From NCBI RefSeq assembly GCF_002582035.1, contig NZ_NUQE01000001.1, forward strand, positions 27,154 to 91,153: a DNA stretch of 64,000 bases, in the 5' to 3' direction. The notes under the pieces were generated by a model that saw only the letters and a program-made list of their open reading frames with translations, searched no databases and was not told where the DNA came from. Of this stretch, positions 1-8,558 are shown one piece after another; position 1 is the first letter of the stretch, and each line of letters opens with the position of its first letter. This DNA comes from Bacillus pseudomycoides. Lineage in GTDB: Bacteria > Bacillota > Bacilli > Bacillales > Bacillaceae_G. Both the position numbers and the translations under genes were made by a program.

Positions 1-115
1 CTTCCGCTTTTCTTAAGAAGTTAGGTGGGAGGTAAACTGCCCGTAAAAGCCCGATTGGTGAGGGCTGATAATCAGCGGGGGATGAAGCCCCCCACTGATT
101 AAAGTTTCACTTTAT
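1..115 (-). repeat. bcr1-like repeat, cut by the window edge
   Basis: This is the right-hand part of the dispersed intergenic element found throughout the window. It contains the conserved arms (CCCGATTGG box, hairpin with GCGGGGGATGAAGCCCCC) and ends in TTTCACTTTAT. The terminal TTTAT overlaps the TAA stop codon of ypwA at 112-114. The layout (about 150 bp, TTTAT ends, long inverted repeats) resembles the B. cereus-group bcr1 element as I recall it; the family name is from memory. Confidence 0.75.
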
Positions 116-1629
116 AGTTCATAAATCTCTTTATACTTCGCCTCTAAATAATCCGCTAAATAATTCGCATTTAATCCTTCACCTGTTACATCTTGTAAAA
201 TTTCTAGCGGTTTTTTCGTTTTCCCATATTGATGAATATTTTTTGTTAACCATTCACGAATTGGTGTCACGTTTCCTTCCGCTAATAATGCATCATAGCT
301 CGGAATCTCTTCTAACATCTTATGTTTAAATTGCGCTGCATACATATAGCCCAGTGCATAAGATGGGAAGTAGCCAAACGATCCATCTGACCAATGCACA
401 TCTTGCAGTACACCCTGTGCATCCGTTTCTGGACGTATACCTAAATAACTTTCCATTTTATCATTCCATGCTGCCGGCAAGTCTTTTACTTCTAATGTTC
501 CATCAAATAATTCTTTCTCCAGTTCATAACGAACCATAACATGAAGCGGATATGTAAGTTCATCTGCCTCAATACGTATAAAGGAAGGCTTTGATTCATT
601 AATCGCATCATAGAATTCATTTACAGATACGTTTTCAAATTGTCCATCACTAAATTGTTTCAACACATCATAATTCTTCTTCCAAAATGATTTATTACGT
701 CCAATAAAGTTTTCAAAGAATAGTGATTGTGATTCGTGAATTCCCATTGATGTACCACTACAAAGCGGTGTACCTTCTAATTCTTCTGAAATATTTTGTT
801 CATATACAGCATGTCCACATTCATGAATTGTTCCGAAAACTGCCATGCGGAAGTCATTCTCATCATAACGAGTCGTAATGCGAACATCCCCTCTATTTAA
901 TGTAATTTCAAAAGGATGTATCGTTTCATCTAGACGACCGGCCTCGAAATTATAATTTAATTGTTTTAGTAATCCTAAAGTGAAATTCTTTTGTTGTTCT
1001 TTTGAAAAATGTTTAAATAAAGCATTTGTTTTTAATTCTTTATCGGACTTGGAAATTTCTTTTACAAGCGGAACAATACGCTCACGTAGCTGTCCAAATA
1101 CATGATCTAACACTTCTACCGTAATACCTGGCTCATACATATCTAAAAGCGTATTATATTTATAAGTTTCATAACCCCAATATGTAATAAATTTCTTCTT
1201 ATATTCAACAATTTTTTCTAAGTATGGTCGAAACATTTCAAAATCAGATTTTTCACGAGCTTCTCCCCAAATACTTTCTGATTTTGCTTGTAATTTGACA
1301 AACTCTTCATATTCATTCTTTGGAATTTTTTTATTTAGATTATATTCTTTTCGGCACTCTTCTACAGTTTTTCTTGTCACATCTGAGAGTTTTCCTTCTG
1401 CAATTAACTCTTCTAATTTTGTTAAATAGGTCTCCATCTCTTTAGAAGTTGACATATCGAACACTTCTGATGAAAGCATACCAATGACTTCTGAACGCTG
1501 ATCTACACCGTTCTTCGGCGCACCTGTACGTAAATCCCAAAATATAAGATTCAGCGCTTCCTCATAATTCATCATTTTCTTTATAAAATCTAGAAACTCT
1601 TTTTCAATTTCATATGTAACTGCCGTCAT
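112..1629 (-). CDS. ypwA: M32-family metallocarboxypeptidase (YpwA)
   Basis: Zinc carboxypeptidase of the thermostable Taq carboxypeptidase type (M32), predicted cytosolic, trimming C-terminal residues from peptides. The protein has the catalytic HECGH (HEXXH) motif near residue 269, the upstream DVRITTRY motif, HESQS after it and the IRIEADELTYPLH block, all typical of M32. At 505 residues it has normal family length. I place the start at the ATG at 1627-1629 because AAGGGGGG lies just upstream; an earlier ATG would add 27 residues unlike the family. The stop codon lies in the end of a repeat. Gene order ypwA-ypvA matches B. subtilis. Confidence 0.93.
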   Translation of the reverse strand: MTAVTYEIEKEFLDFIKKMMNYEEALNLIFWDLRTGAPKNGVDQRSEVIGMLSSEVFDMSTSKEMETYLTKLEELIAEGKLSDVTRKTVEECRKEYNLNKKIPKNEYEEFVKLQAKSESIWGEAREKSDFEMFRPYLEKIVEYKKKFITYWGYETYKYNTLLDMYEPGITVEVLDHVFGQLRERIVPLVKEISKSDKELKTNALFKHFSKEQQKNFTLGLLKQLNYNFEAGRLDETIHPFEITLNRGDVRITTRYDENDFRMAVFGTIHECGHAVYEQNISEELEGTPLCSGTSMGIHESQSLFFENFIGRNKSFWKKNYDVLKQFSDGQFENVSVNEFYDAINESKPSFIRIEADELTYPLHVMVRYELEKELFDGTLEVKDLPAAWNDKMESYLGIRPETDAQGVLQDVHWSDGSFGYFPSYALGYMYAAQFKHKMLEEIPSYDALLAEGNVTPIREWLTKNIHQYGKTKKPLEILQDVTGEGLNANYLADYLEAKYKEIYEL

Positions 1630-1696
1630 ATTCAAGACCCCCCTTTTCCTACTCCACTTTAATTCAACACAAATGTGCAAATTCCTCTTACATATA

Positions 1697-1724
1697 AATA
1701 AGCTTGGCATATGCCAAGCTTATT
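1697..1724 (-). terminator. Perfect 28-bp palindrome at the end of ypvA
   Basis: Two 14-bp arms meet at GCAT/ATGC and include the ypvA stop codon (1720-1722). It could act as a terminator or transcript stabiliser for ypvA, but only a weak T-rich tail follows on the minus strand. The function is therefore uncertain. Confidence 0.4.
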
Positions 1725-3660
1725 GTAACATTTCCCCTTCTACTGGGAGAACTTGTTTGACAGCTTCTACTACTTTTTCATTCTCATCTTCTGATAAGAA
1801 TAACGAAATCGAACCCTTATCCTCACTTGTACGAATTAAGCGACCAATTCCTTGACGAAGACGTAAAATCATATACGGTACATCTACATCCCAAAACGGA
1901 TCATTTACGTGCTTACGTTTCGCTTCAAACACAGGATCGTTTGGAGGGAATGGAAGAGACCAAATAATGACATGAGATAATGATGAACCTGGAATATCTA
2001 AACCTTCCCATAAATGAACCGCACAAAGTACAGTCTCTTCTTCATTTTGGAAACGAGAAACAAGCTGACTAATTTCTTGATCTCCTTCATATAAGAACGG
2101 AACAGACATTTGCTCTTTATTCACATATTCTTTGAATGCTGCAAGCTCTTGTGTTGTACGGAATAATACAAGCGTACGTCCATTTGTTTTTTGAATGTTC
2201 TCAAGTGTATACTGACATTTTCGTTCCCATTCATTTTCTTTCGTATACGACGGTAAGTACACTTTCATTTGTTCTTCATAATCAAACGGAGAAGCAACTG
2301 AGAATGATAAATAATCCTTTACCCCTAAACTATTTGCAGTAAATGCAAAAGAATTGTTTTCTGACAATGTCGCAGATGAGAAGATGTACGGAATTTTTTT
2401 AGAGAATACTTTTTCTTGCAACACTTCTTCCACCGCACGCGGCATAATAACAAGCGTAAAGGCACCATCACCTTCTTCTCCCCACGTAATTACATTTTTC
2501 TCATGCATAAACAAGCGTAATGAGTGCTCCAATACATCTAAATGTTCGTCAACAATATTTAAATCATACGTGTTCACTGTGTGCATTTCACTTTCAAAAA
2601 CAAGTGCGTCGCCAACTTCAGAAATTTTTGCATATAAGCGTTTTGCTTCTGTCGTTACTTTTTCTGTTAATTGAATTTCTAAACGGTCAGAACCAGGAAT
2701 TTCTTTCTTACTTTCTTTTAGCGCTTCAAAGAACTGTTCCGTTTGCCAAATTGTTTCTTCTACTAAATGAGCGAATTCTTCGCGAATATCATTTTGCAGT
2801 AATCTTGTTAAAAGTTGTTCCATCATTGTTTGTTTTAAACGATACGTAAGTGCTTTTTGCGCTGCATATTCTACAAGATGCCCTTCATCAAAAACAACGC
2901 AGCTACTTTCTGGTAACAATGGCATTTGTCCTTCACGTTTACGTGCATCATACGTCCAAATATGATCCATGTAGAAATCTTGCGAACAAATAATTAAATC
3001 TGCTGCTTTACGATAATGCTCACGAGATAATGTCTGTCCGCAACGATGACGAGACTCACATGTAAAACAGTCCTGGAAATAGTCCCAAGATACTTTAGAC
3101 CATTCTTCGTCGTTTAATAACGGAAATTCTTTTCGATCGCCGTAATGAGTAAAGTTTTGCATTGTTCCATGATCAAATACGAATTGAGGCAATTCATAAT
3201 ACAAATCTTCAATCACTTCCGGAGCTCGTCCACTCATTACATCTTCGAGTTTGCGTAAACATAGATAATTATCCATTGATTTTGCCAAACGTACATCGAC
3301 AGATAATCCTAATGCTTCTGATAATTTAGCAATGTCCCCTTCTTCTTTCACAAGCTGCTCGATTAACGTTTCGTCCGCACAAGCAATAATAGCTGGCTTC
3401 CCTGTATAACGTGCATAACAAATCGCATAAAGAAGATATACAATGGTTTTTCCTGTTCCAACACCCGCTTCAGCAAACATTACTTTCTTCTCTTGAAATG
3501 CTCGTTCTAATTGGAACGCCATAAAAATTTGCTCGTCACGCTCTTCAAATCCCTTTTCTGGTAAAATGTCGTAAAATACATCTCCAATCCACTCATTTAA
3601 CTTGTCGAAAAAATTATCTTGTTTCCCCACTTCAAATGGCAGCTTTTGCTTCGTAAACAT
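1720..3660 (-). CDS. ypvA: DinG/XPD-like ATP-dependent helicase with Fe-S cysteines (YpvA)
   Basis: Superfamily 2 DNA helicase of the DinG/XPD type, 646 residues. Visible features are Walker A EAGVGTGKT (residues 64-72), four cysteines at 134, 198, 201 and 207 placed as in [4Fe-4S] XPD helicases, a DEGH box (258-261) in place of DEAH, and the C-terminal QGIGRLIR motif VI. It probably unwinds DNA in repair or replication-conflict resolution. Unlike the second DinG homologue at 18938-21727 it has no N-terminal exonuclease domain. The start has GGAGGAAT seven bases upstream. It is followed by ypwA as in B. subtilis. Confidence 0.9.
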   Translation of the reverse strand: MFTKQKLPFEVGKQDNFFDKLNEWIGDVFYDILPEKGFEERDEQIFMAFQLERAFQEKKVMFAEAGVGTGKTIVYLLYAICYARYTGKPAIIACADETLIEQLVKEEGDIAKLSEALGLSVDVRLAKSMDNYLCLRKLEDVMSGRAPEVIEDLYYELPQFVFDHGTMQNFTHYGDRKEFPLLNDEEWSKVSWDYFQDCFTCESRHRCGQTLSREHYRKAADLIICSQDFYMDHIWTYDARKREGQMPLLPESSCVVFDEGHLVEYAAQKALTYRLKQTMMEQLLTRLLQNDIREEFAHLVEETIWQTEQFFEALKESKKEIPGSDRLEIQLTEKVTTEAKRLYAKISEVGDALVFESEMHTVNTYDLNIVDEHLDVLEHSLRLFMHEKNVITWGEEGDGAFTLVIMPRAVEEVLQEKVFSKKIPYIFSSATLSENNSFAFTANSLGVKDYLSFSVASPFDYEEQMKVYLPSYTKENEWERKCQYTLENIQKTNGRTLVLFRTTQELAAFKEYVNKEQMSVPFLYEGDQEISQLVSRFQNEEETVLCAVHLWEGLDIPGSSLSHVIIWSLPFPPNDPVFEAKRKHVNDPFWDVDVPYMILRLRQGIGRLIRTSEDKGSISLFLSEDENEKVVEAVKQVLPVEGEMLQ

Positions 3661-3746
3661 AGTATTCCTCCAACTACATAATTTCTATATAAAAAGACAG
3701 AGCAACCACTCATAAAAAGAGCAGTTGCTGTTTTCTTGTTGCTTAC

Positions 3747-3900
3747 ATAAAGTGAAACTTCCATCAGTGGGGGGTTCTTCATCCCCACTGATGGAAAGCC
3801 CGCCCAATCGGGCTTTTACGGGCAGTTATCCCCCACCTATCTTCTTCGCTTTTCTCTCAATCTTAAGGTGGGGGCTTACTGCCCGTTAATGCGGGATAAC
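3747..3900 (+). repeat. bcr1-like repeat, full length
   Basis: About 153 bp running from ATAAAGTGAAACTTCC to GCGGGATAA. It has two nested hairpins: a first arm pair around CATCAGTGGGG/CCCCACTGATG, then GCCCGCCCAATCGGGC, then CCCCCACCT...AGGTGGGGG. It sits upstream of ypvA and downstream of the small gene at 3944. This is one of the best copies for building a consensus. Confidence 0.8.
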
Positions 3901-3912
3901 AAAAATGAGCGA

Positions 3913-3945
3913 AAAAAGTTTTCCTAGATCCAGGAAAACTTTTTT
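3913..3945 (-). terminator. Intrinsic terminator
   Basis: Hairpin with arms AAAAAAGTTTTCCT and AGGAAAACTTTTTT, so it is T-rich on both strands. It follows the small gene whose stop codon is at 3944-3946. Confidence 0.75.
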
Positions 3946-4129
3946 ACTCTATCAATGATTTTAAATACCGTTTATCAATCAATGTTTCATGTGATAAAGC
4001 TAATAAATATTCTTCACGTGCTTGTTGTAATTCATAATCAGCTACGCCGTGAAGGTTTACTTCTTTTTCTAATTCATCATACGTTCGATGAATAGCCTTT
4101 TGAATCATAGAAAATTGCAAACCATCCAT
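3944..4129 (-). CDS. Small conserved-looking protein of unknown function, 61 residues
   Basis: I do not recognise this protein. It is short, charged and probably alpha-helical, with no signal peptide or membrane segment. I use the internal ATG at 4127-4129 because a strong AAAGGAGGAAGC site precedes it; the longer reading frame would add 12 residues with no ribosome site. It lies between ypsC (upstream, same strand) and a terminator, so it may be co-transcribed with ypsC. Confidence 0.65.
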   Translation of the reverse strand: MDGLQFSMIQKAIHRTYDELEKEVNLHGVADYELQQAREEYLLALSHETLIDKRYLKSLIE

Positions 4130-4192
4130 TAGCGCTTCCTCCTTTAGATTATCGCATAATAGCAAGTATATGCGTTCTAAAGAAGTTTTATA

Positions 4193-5329
4193 CTAATCGC
4201 GCGGCGGACGTTTACCGAAATACTGATAGTAATCAGTGCGAATAAATCCATTAAATAATTTTCGTTTCTTTGATGCATCTTTGCCGTACCATTTCTCAAA
4301 TTCTGGATGGCTTGTTAATACATATAAAGACCAAGTATCCAGCGGCCTAAATGCTTGTCCCATCTCTGCATACATTTTTTCAACAAGAGGTTTTTCACTT
4401 AAACGCTCTCCGTATGGAGGATTCGTCACAACATAACCATATTCCTCTTTTGTTGTAAAATCTTTTACTTGCATTTGCTTAAATGTAATAAGATCACCAA
4501 GCCCTACTTCATCAGCATTATCCTGCGCAACTTGTACCATACGATGATCAATGTCTGATCCGATAATTTGAAGCGGTTGATCGTAATTCGCTAGGTCTTC
4601 CACTTCTTGACGAGCTTCATCCCAATTTTGTTTACCAATCCAACCCCATCCATCAGAAGCAAAATCACGGTTAAATCCTGGAGCGATATTTTGCCCAATT
4701 AATGCCGCTTCAAGCGGAATCGTTCCAGAACCACAAAAAGGATCTACAAACGGGCGATCTGGCTTCCAGTTTGTTAGCATAATTAACGAAGCTGCCAACG
4801 TTTCTTTTAACGGTGCATCCCCTTGTCCAACACGGTATCCACGCTTATGAAGCCCAACACCGCTTGCATCAATTGTCAACGTTGCTATATCTTTTAATAG
4901 TGCAACTTCGATACGAAATAGCGGGCCATTCTCCTCAAACCATGTTGTGCGTCTATATGTACTTTTTAATTTTTCAACGACTGCTTTTTTTACGATACTT
5001 TGACAATCAGGTACACTAAATAATGTAGATTTAATTGATTTACCGATAACAGGAAATTCTCCGTTTTCCGGAATATAATCTCCCCAATTTAGCGCCTTTG
5101 TTTTTTCGAATAATTCATCAAATGTTGTTGCCTTAAATTCACCAACTTTAATTTTCACACGATCCGCTGTACGGAGCCATAAATTACTGCGACAAATCGC
5201 TTTTTCGTCCGCTTCAAACGTTACTTTCCCATTATCTACCTGGCACTCATAACCGAGATTGCGAACTTCTCTTGCAACAAGCGCTTCAATTCCCATTGCA
5301 GCAGTTGCAATTAAAGTAACTTTTCCCAT
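4193..5329 (-). CDS. ypsC: THUMP-domain RNA methyltransferase (YpsC, RlmL-like)
   Basis: SAM-dependent methyltransferase that probably modifies guanine or adenine in ribosomal RNA. It has an N-terminal THUMP RNA-binding region (about residues 45-155), the SAM motif DPFCGSGT (196-203) and the catalytic NPPY (303-306), in the arrangement of the RlmL/YpsC family. Three in-frame ATGs lie close together. AGGAG is seven bases before the one at 5327-5329 and touches the others, so I choose the 378-residue form. It sits next to rnpB and gpsB as in B. subtilis. Confidence 0.9.
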   Translation of the reverse strand: MGKVTLIATAAMGIEALVAREVRNLGYECQVDNGKVTFEADEKAICRSNLWLRTADRVKIKVGEFKATTFDELFEKTKALNWGDYIPENGEFPVIGKSIKSTLFSVPDCQSIVKKAVVEKLKSTYRRTTWFEENGPLFRIEVALLKDIATLTIDASGVGLHKRGYRVGQGDAPLKETLAASLIMLTNWKPDRPFVDPFCGSGTIPLEAALIGQNIAPGFNRDFASDGWGWIGKQNWDEARQEVEDLANYDQPLQIIGSDIDHRMVQVAQDNADEVGLGDLITFKQMQVKDFTTKEEYGYVVTNPPYGERLSEKPLVEKMYAEMGQAFRPLDTWSLYVLTSHPEFEKWYGKDASKKRKLFNGFIRTDYYQYFGKRPPRD

Positions 5330-5485
5330 TTCCATTCTCCTCATACTATATAATCAAACACTCATTGGCAGTATACTGTTCTTTGCTAATCAGTTAAAAT
5401 CATAACATCTTATTTCACTTCAATTGTATTAAGTTTGCGAAACTTTCTTTACCATTTTAACTCACATTCCAAAAATTCATACAAA

Positions 5486-5514
5486 TAAAAAGCCCTCCTC
5501 TTACAAAGGAGAGC
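5486..5514 (-). terminator. Intrinsic terminator of rnpB
   Basis: On the minus strand AGCTCTCC and GGAGGGCT pair around TTTGTAAGA and are followed by TTTTTATTTG, just after the RNase P RNA. Confidence 0.85.
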
Positions 5515-5527
5515 TGAACAAATTCAT

Positions 5528-5941
5528 GATTGGTTCATAACGTTCTGTAAGCCATGTTCTGTACCTTTGTACTGCAAACGGCCCACGCCTCGTACTCCGG
5601 TGGCAATCATCTATCTACAGAGCATTCGCATCTGTCTTTTCCCATCGTTCATTTCCTTAGGAAAAGTTCCCCTACCAATATTTGGGTTTCTCGCTCGTGG
5701 GGTTTACCTCGTTCCACTCCCATCATTTCTTCTGGGACTTCGTCACTGTGGCACTTTAAAGGTAGTCAAACCATATCCAATGGACTTAGGTTTTTTCCCT
5801 GCCGTTAATCCAGCTTTACGCCAGAATACCCTAGCTTATGACTTCGCTAGGCACGAACACTACGACCATCTCAGGTCGTGCGAGCATGGACTTTCCTCTA
5901 CAACAAAACGTTGCAGCGATTACCCAAACGTTATGACATGA
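5528..5941 (-). ncRNA. rnpB: RNase P RNA, type B
   Basis: Catalytic RNA of ribonuclease P, which matures tRNA 5' ends. Read on the minus strand, it has the conserved 5' core GAGGAAAGTCCATGCTCGC, the block CTAGCGAAGTCATAAGCTAGG, GTGCCACAGTGACGAAGTC, GTGGAACGAGGTAAACCCC, the box TGTAGATAGATGATTGCC and the 3' segment ACAGAACATGGCTTACAGAA. The ends CATAACGTT and AACGTTATG pair to form P1. Overall layout matches the Bacillus type B RNA, about 410 nt. Exact ends are set from the P1 pairing and may be off by a few bases. Confidence 0.97.
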
Positions 5942-6018
5942 ATTAGTATAGTGGAAACATAAATATTTTGCAACATTTTTTGCATGTAAATTGCTACAAG
6001 TTTATTTAGATGCTTCCA

Positions 6019-6360
6019 TTATTCATACAATTTACTTCCAAACACAGCTTTTTCCAAATTCGACAGACGTTTTAAAATATCTGTATTCGTATTGTTATAA
6101 ACTGGTTGCGGAGTAGGAACAGGAGCTGGAGTTGGCTGAGATTGAACTTGTTGTGCCATTGCTTTTTGTTGCTCCAATTCTTGCTCTAAACGTGAATTTT
6201 GTTGCTGTAATTGTTCAATTTCTTTATGGAATGCTTCATAATCTTTAATAATCATGTCTAAAAATTTATCTACTTCTTCTTGTTGATAGCCTCGCATTCC
6301 CATTTTAAACTCTTTTTCTAAAATATCTTTCGCTGTTAACTTAATTTTATCAGAAATCAT
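6019..6360 (-). CDS. gpsB: Cell-division regulator GpsB
   Basis: DivIVA-related cytosolic coiled-coil protein that links penicillin-binding proteins to the division machinery, shuttling between septum and side wall. The N-terminal 60 residues carry the DivIVA-type lipid/PBP-binding domain ([13 protein letters not shown], then EVDKFLD). A glutamine-rich coiled coil follows, then a P/T/Q linker and a short C-terminal helix ([14 protein letters not shown]) for oligomerisation. Length 113 fits the family. AGGTGG lies five bases before the ATG. It sits between rnpB and ypsA as in B. subtilis, and its known partner PBP1a (ponA) is 6 kb away. Confidence 0.95.
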   Translation of the reverse strand: MISDKIKLTAKDILEKEFKMGMRGYQQEEVDKFLDMIIKDYEAFHKEIEQLQQQNSRLEQELEQQKAMAQQVQSQPTPAPVPTPQPVYNNTNTDILKRLSNLEKAVFGSKLYE

Positions 6361-6430
6361 TTATTCCACCTCAAGTCTTTACCAAAACTTTCATAAAGTA
6401 AATTCTTTCAGAAACAGTCCGTTTTGTCAA

Positions 6431-6985
6431 TCATATATCCTTATTCCACTGTTCTTCTTCTATTATATCTTGTAAATCAGAAAAAAGTATAAAATAACAT
6501 TGATAATTTTGTGATTCTTCCTTTTTTTTCGCTGCCTCTACCATATATTTAGGACTTCCTGGTTTCTCTTCATCATACATAGCAAGTAATGCATCACTTT
6601 TTTCAATGAAAAATTGATTTTTTAGCCGGAATTGTTCTGGGCTTTCATATTTCCGCTTCGTTATACTATCAACGTGATCTGCTTGTGAAAGAATCAATTC
6701 ATAATACTCCCGATTGTTTTCTTTCCAATTCTCTTCCTGCTCTAAAAAAGGGGTAAAGACAGCTAATTTCAAATCTGGATATTCCAATTGCAAATCAAAT
6801 ACAACTTCGGCTGCCCATAACTCAATCCCTAATTGTCCGCTAATCATAACCCATTCTAATCCTTCTTCTAACAAAGAAAGCAGCCTTTGGTGTATCGCTT
6901 TCTTTATGTAAGAAATTCCAGGATGGTCATTTGAAAAAATGCCTAGTTCAAATGGCTTATATCCTGTAACAGCTACAACTTTCAT
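6431..6985 (-). CDS. ypsA: YpsA, SLOG-fold protein (DUF1273)
   Basis: Cytosolic Rossmann-like SLOG/DUF1273 protein, 184 residues, whose B. subtilis relative affects cell division and is linked with gpsB. Visible family features are the N-terminal beta strand [17 protein letters not shown], the nucleotide-binding style [15 protein letters not shown] and the late [17 protein letters not shown] segment. I use the ATG at 6983-6985 (AAGGAGC upstream) rather than one eight codons earlier. It is the upstream neighbour of gpsB on the same strand. The biochemical activity is not known. Confidence 0.88.
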   Translation of the reverse strand: MKVVAVTGYKPFELGIFSNDHPGISYIKKAIHQRLLSLLEEGLEWVMISGQLGIELWAAEVVFDLQLEYPDLKLAVFTPFLEQEENWKENNREYYELILSQADHVDSITKRKYESPEQFRLKNQFFIEKSDALLAMYDEEKPGSPKYMVEAAKKKEESQNYQCYFILFSDLQDIIEEEQWNKDI

Positions 6986-7007
6986 ATAAAACGCTCCTTC
7001 TCTTTTC

Positions 7008-7038
7008 AAAAAAAAAGAACTAGCAATTTGCTAGTTCT
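7008..7038 (-). terminator. Intrinsic terminator of the CotD-like gene
   Basis: Arms AGAACTAGCAA/TTGCTAGTTCT followed on the minus strand by a run of nine T. Confidence 0.85.
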
Positions 7039-7048
7039 AGCATAACAC

Positions 7049-7519
7049 TTACTTTTTAAACATGCCACCAACATTTGGGCCTGGTGGTAACATTGCTGGA
7101 CTTACACTTGGTCCCATATTTGGGCCTGGCGGTAACATTGCTGGACTTACACTTGGTCCCATATTTGGGCCAAATGGCGATACTTGCGGACCACATGGGC
7201 CATGGTGTCCATGATGTCCACCAAATCCACCAACAAACACTGGATCAGCAGGGTCTATAACAGTTGCAGCAGAGTTTGTTTGTGGGAAATAATGCTGAGA
7301 TTGTACTACCTGATGATGAATGTGTTTCATATGTGTTGGGTGAATATGAGGGACCACCGTTTTTGAAAATGTGTGTGTTTCACAACATTTTGTTGGATGC
7401 ACAATAGGAGGTGTTGTCGAAATTGGTGAAACTGCTCCCCCGAAAGGTGCTGCTCCCCCGTAAGGTGCTGCTCCCCCGTAAGGTGCTGCTCCCCCGAAGC
7501 AAGGATGACAATGATACAT
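7049..7519 (-). CDS. cotD: Spore coat protein D-like (CotD family)
   Basis: Predicted inner spore coat protein, 156 residues, rich in His, Gly, Pro and Cys. The central part (HPTKCCETHTFSKTVVPHIHPTH, in pieces, then HIHHQVV and YFPQTNS) is the recognisable CotD core. Flanking it are low-complexity repeats: a six-residue GGAAPY-type unit near the N terminus and two copies of a 15-residue NMGPSVSPAMLPPGP unit near the C terminus. AGGAGAG precedes the ATG at 7517-7519. A good sigma-K-type promoter lies about 45 bp upstream. The number of repeat units is likely to vary between strains. Confidence 0.85.
   Translation of the reverse strand: MYHCHPCFGGAAPYGGAAPYGGAAPFGGAVSPISTTPPIVHPTKCCETHTFSKTVVPHIHPTHMKHIHHQVVQSQHYFPQTNSAATVIDPADPVFVGGFGGHHGHHGPCGPQVSPFGPNMGPSVSPAMLPPGPNMGPSVSPAMLPPGPNVGGMFKK
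7076..7165. repeat. Two 45-bp tandem copies inside the CotD-like gene
   Basis: Two near-identical 45-bp units (one base differs: GGTGGT versus GGCGGT) encode the repeated 15-residue segment near the C terminus. An 18-bp unit repeated about three times lies at 7434-7497 and encodes GGAAPY/F. Confidence 0.85.
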
Positions 7520-7561
7520 AGTTTTCTCTCCTCTCACAGTTTGAAAATGAGCTTACACTTT

Positions 7562-7588
7562 ACAATATGAGAAAAGAGTAAAAGCCGT
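7562..7588 (-). promoter_or_regulatory. Sigma-K-type promoter of the CotD-like gene
   Basis: On the minus strand the -10 box CATATTGT (7562-7569) fits CATANNNT and AC (7587-7588) stands 17 bases upstream, as in mother-cell sigma-K promoters. Confidence 0.6.
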
Positions 7589-7624
7589 TTGTTACAAATA
7601 CCTATTTCTATATTGGAAATTTGT

Positions 7625-7708
7625 CTATAAAAATTGTTTAAAGTTTGTAAAAATAAAAACAGTTAATGTAATCATGACAAAAAACAAAAGCAAAATAACC
7701 TTGTTCAC
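7625..7708 (-). CDS. Putative 27-residue hydrophobic peptide
   Basis: A GTG-started reading frame encodes a peptide with a charged start (MNK), about 19 strongly hydrophobic residues forming one membrane segment, and a short polar tail (TNFKQFL). GGAGAGG lies six bases before the GTG. A near-consensus sigma-A promoter lies 40-70 bp upstream. I do not recognise the sequence. It could be a sporulation or stress micro-peptide, or a toxin-like peptide. It has no close neighbour on the same strand that would make it a leader. Confidence 0.45.
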   Translation of the reverse strand: MNKVILLLFFVMITLTVFIFTNFKQFL

Positions 7709-7747
7709 ATGCGTCCTCTCCATACATCATATTTTAACGCTACCGTC

Positions 7748-7776
7748 ATTGTAAAATGGATAGGAGGTCCGAACAA
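7748..7776 (-). promoter_or_regulatory. Sigma-A-type promoter before the 27-residue peptide
   Basis: Minus strand TTGTTC (7771-7776), 17-base spacer, TACAAT (7748-7753). Transcription would start about 35-40 bp before the GTG at 7706-7708. Confidence 0.5.
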
Positions 7777-7884
7777 CTCTTTTTTATGACATTTCACATG
7801 TAAAATTTGGGTTTTTATTGAGCCACATATATCATCAATACTTTAGAAAATCCTTCTTCAATTCTTTACACATATTTTCCTATA

Positions 7885-8024
7885 TAAAAGATAACGCCCC
7901 CCTCTTATGAGTACGATTGGTAAGAAGTGCGAACAAGGGGGAAATCAAACCAACCGTAAGAGCCCGATTTGTTCAGCTAACCTTTCATGGGAAAGGCACC
8001 CATGAAAGGAAGCTTCACTTTATA
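7885..8024 (-). repeat. bcr1-like repeat, second subtype
   Basis: Shares CGATTGGTAAGAAGTG, GAAATCAAACCAACCGTAAG and the end CTTCACTTTAT with the element at 9945-10073, but has a different internal hairpin (CTTTCATGGG/CCCATGAAAG). Its right end supplies the last two codons and the stop of yppG. The rest of the gap between 7709 and 7885 shows the peptide promoter and nothing else I can support. Confidence 0.7.
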
Positions 8025-8395
8025 AAAAAGCCCCCTACTTGTTTGACAATACCGGTAATTTGATTCATTGCATTCATCATTTGGCCTGCAGTACCCATCA
8101 TTTTATTAATGTCATAATTTCCATCCGATGTTTTAAACTGCGACATAAAACTTGAAAATTGACCTGGCTGTTGTTTTGTATAGTTTTGTTTATTCATCAT
8201 CGGATATGGCGTATGTGGATGAAAAGAAGATTGAATAGGTTGTTTCGGTGGATAAAACATTGGCTGATTCATATTTGGAAGTTGAAAAGGTTGAAAATAA
8301 TTTGGTTGATTCATATAGTAAGGCATAAAAGGATACATATTATAACGTAAGTATGGGTCTTGTTCATTCTGATACATGTTAGAATGTTGAAACAT
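8015..8395 (-). CDS. yppG: YppG-like spore coat-type protein
   Basis: 126 residues with an N-terminal half rich in Tyr, Pro, Asn, Gln and Met, and a C-terminal helix (FMSQFKTSDGNYDINKMM, then ITGIVKQVGGFF) typical of the YppG family. It is probably a spore coat or spore-associated protein. GGAGGGAGA precedes the ATG at 8393-8395 and a sigma-K-type promoter lies about 40 bp upstream. The last residues (IK) and the TGA come from the repeat inserted at the 3' end, so the native C terminus has probably been altered. Position next to yppF matches B. subtilis. Confidence 0.8.
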   Translation of the reverse strand: MFQHSNMYQNEQDPYLRYNMYPFMPYYMNQPNYFQPFQLPNMNQPMFYPPKQPIQSSFHPHTPYPMMNKQNYTKQQPGQFSSFMSQFKTSDGNYDINKMMGTAGQMMNAMNQITGIVKQVGGFFIK

Positions 8396-8430
8396 ACATT
8401 CTCCCTCCTCTAACAGCTTTCTATATAGTT

Positions 8431-8456
8431 AGAATATGAAATCGTAAAAAAATTGT
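8431..8456 (-). promoter_or_regulatory. Sigma-K-type promoter of yppG
   Basis: Minus strand -10 CATATTCT (8431-8438) fits CATANNNT, with AC (8455-8456) 16 bases upstream. It supports late mother-cell expression. Confidence 0.5.
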
Positions 8457-8558
8457 GTAACCATCCCACAAGTTGGAATTTTCAAAATCAATTGATTTTC
8501 TCACTGACTATTATTAGTCGGTCTCCATTTTCCAAATCATTATCAGAAAGGAAAACGA

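Noticed and set aside
3597-3788. Minus-strand frame reading through the start of ypvA and a repeat
   Set aside because: Its C-terminal half is ypvA DNA in another frame and the rest is repeat sequence (MEVSLY from the repeat arm).
5554-5941. Plus-strand open frames across 5554-5941
   Set aside because: They run antisense to the RNase P RNA, whose conserved cores explain the sequence.
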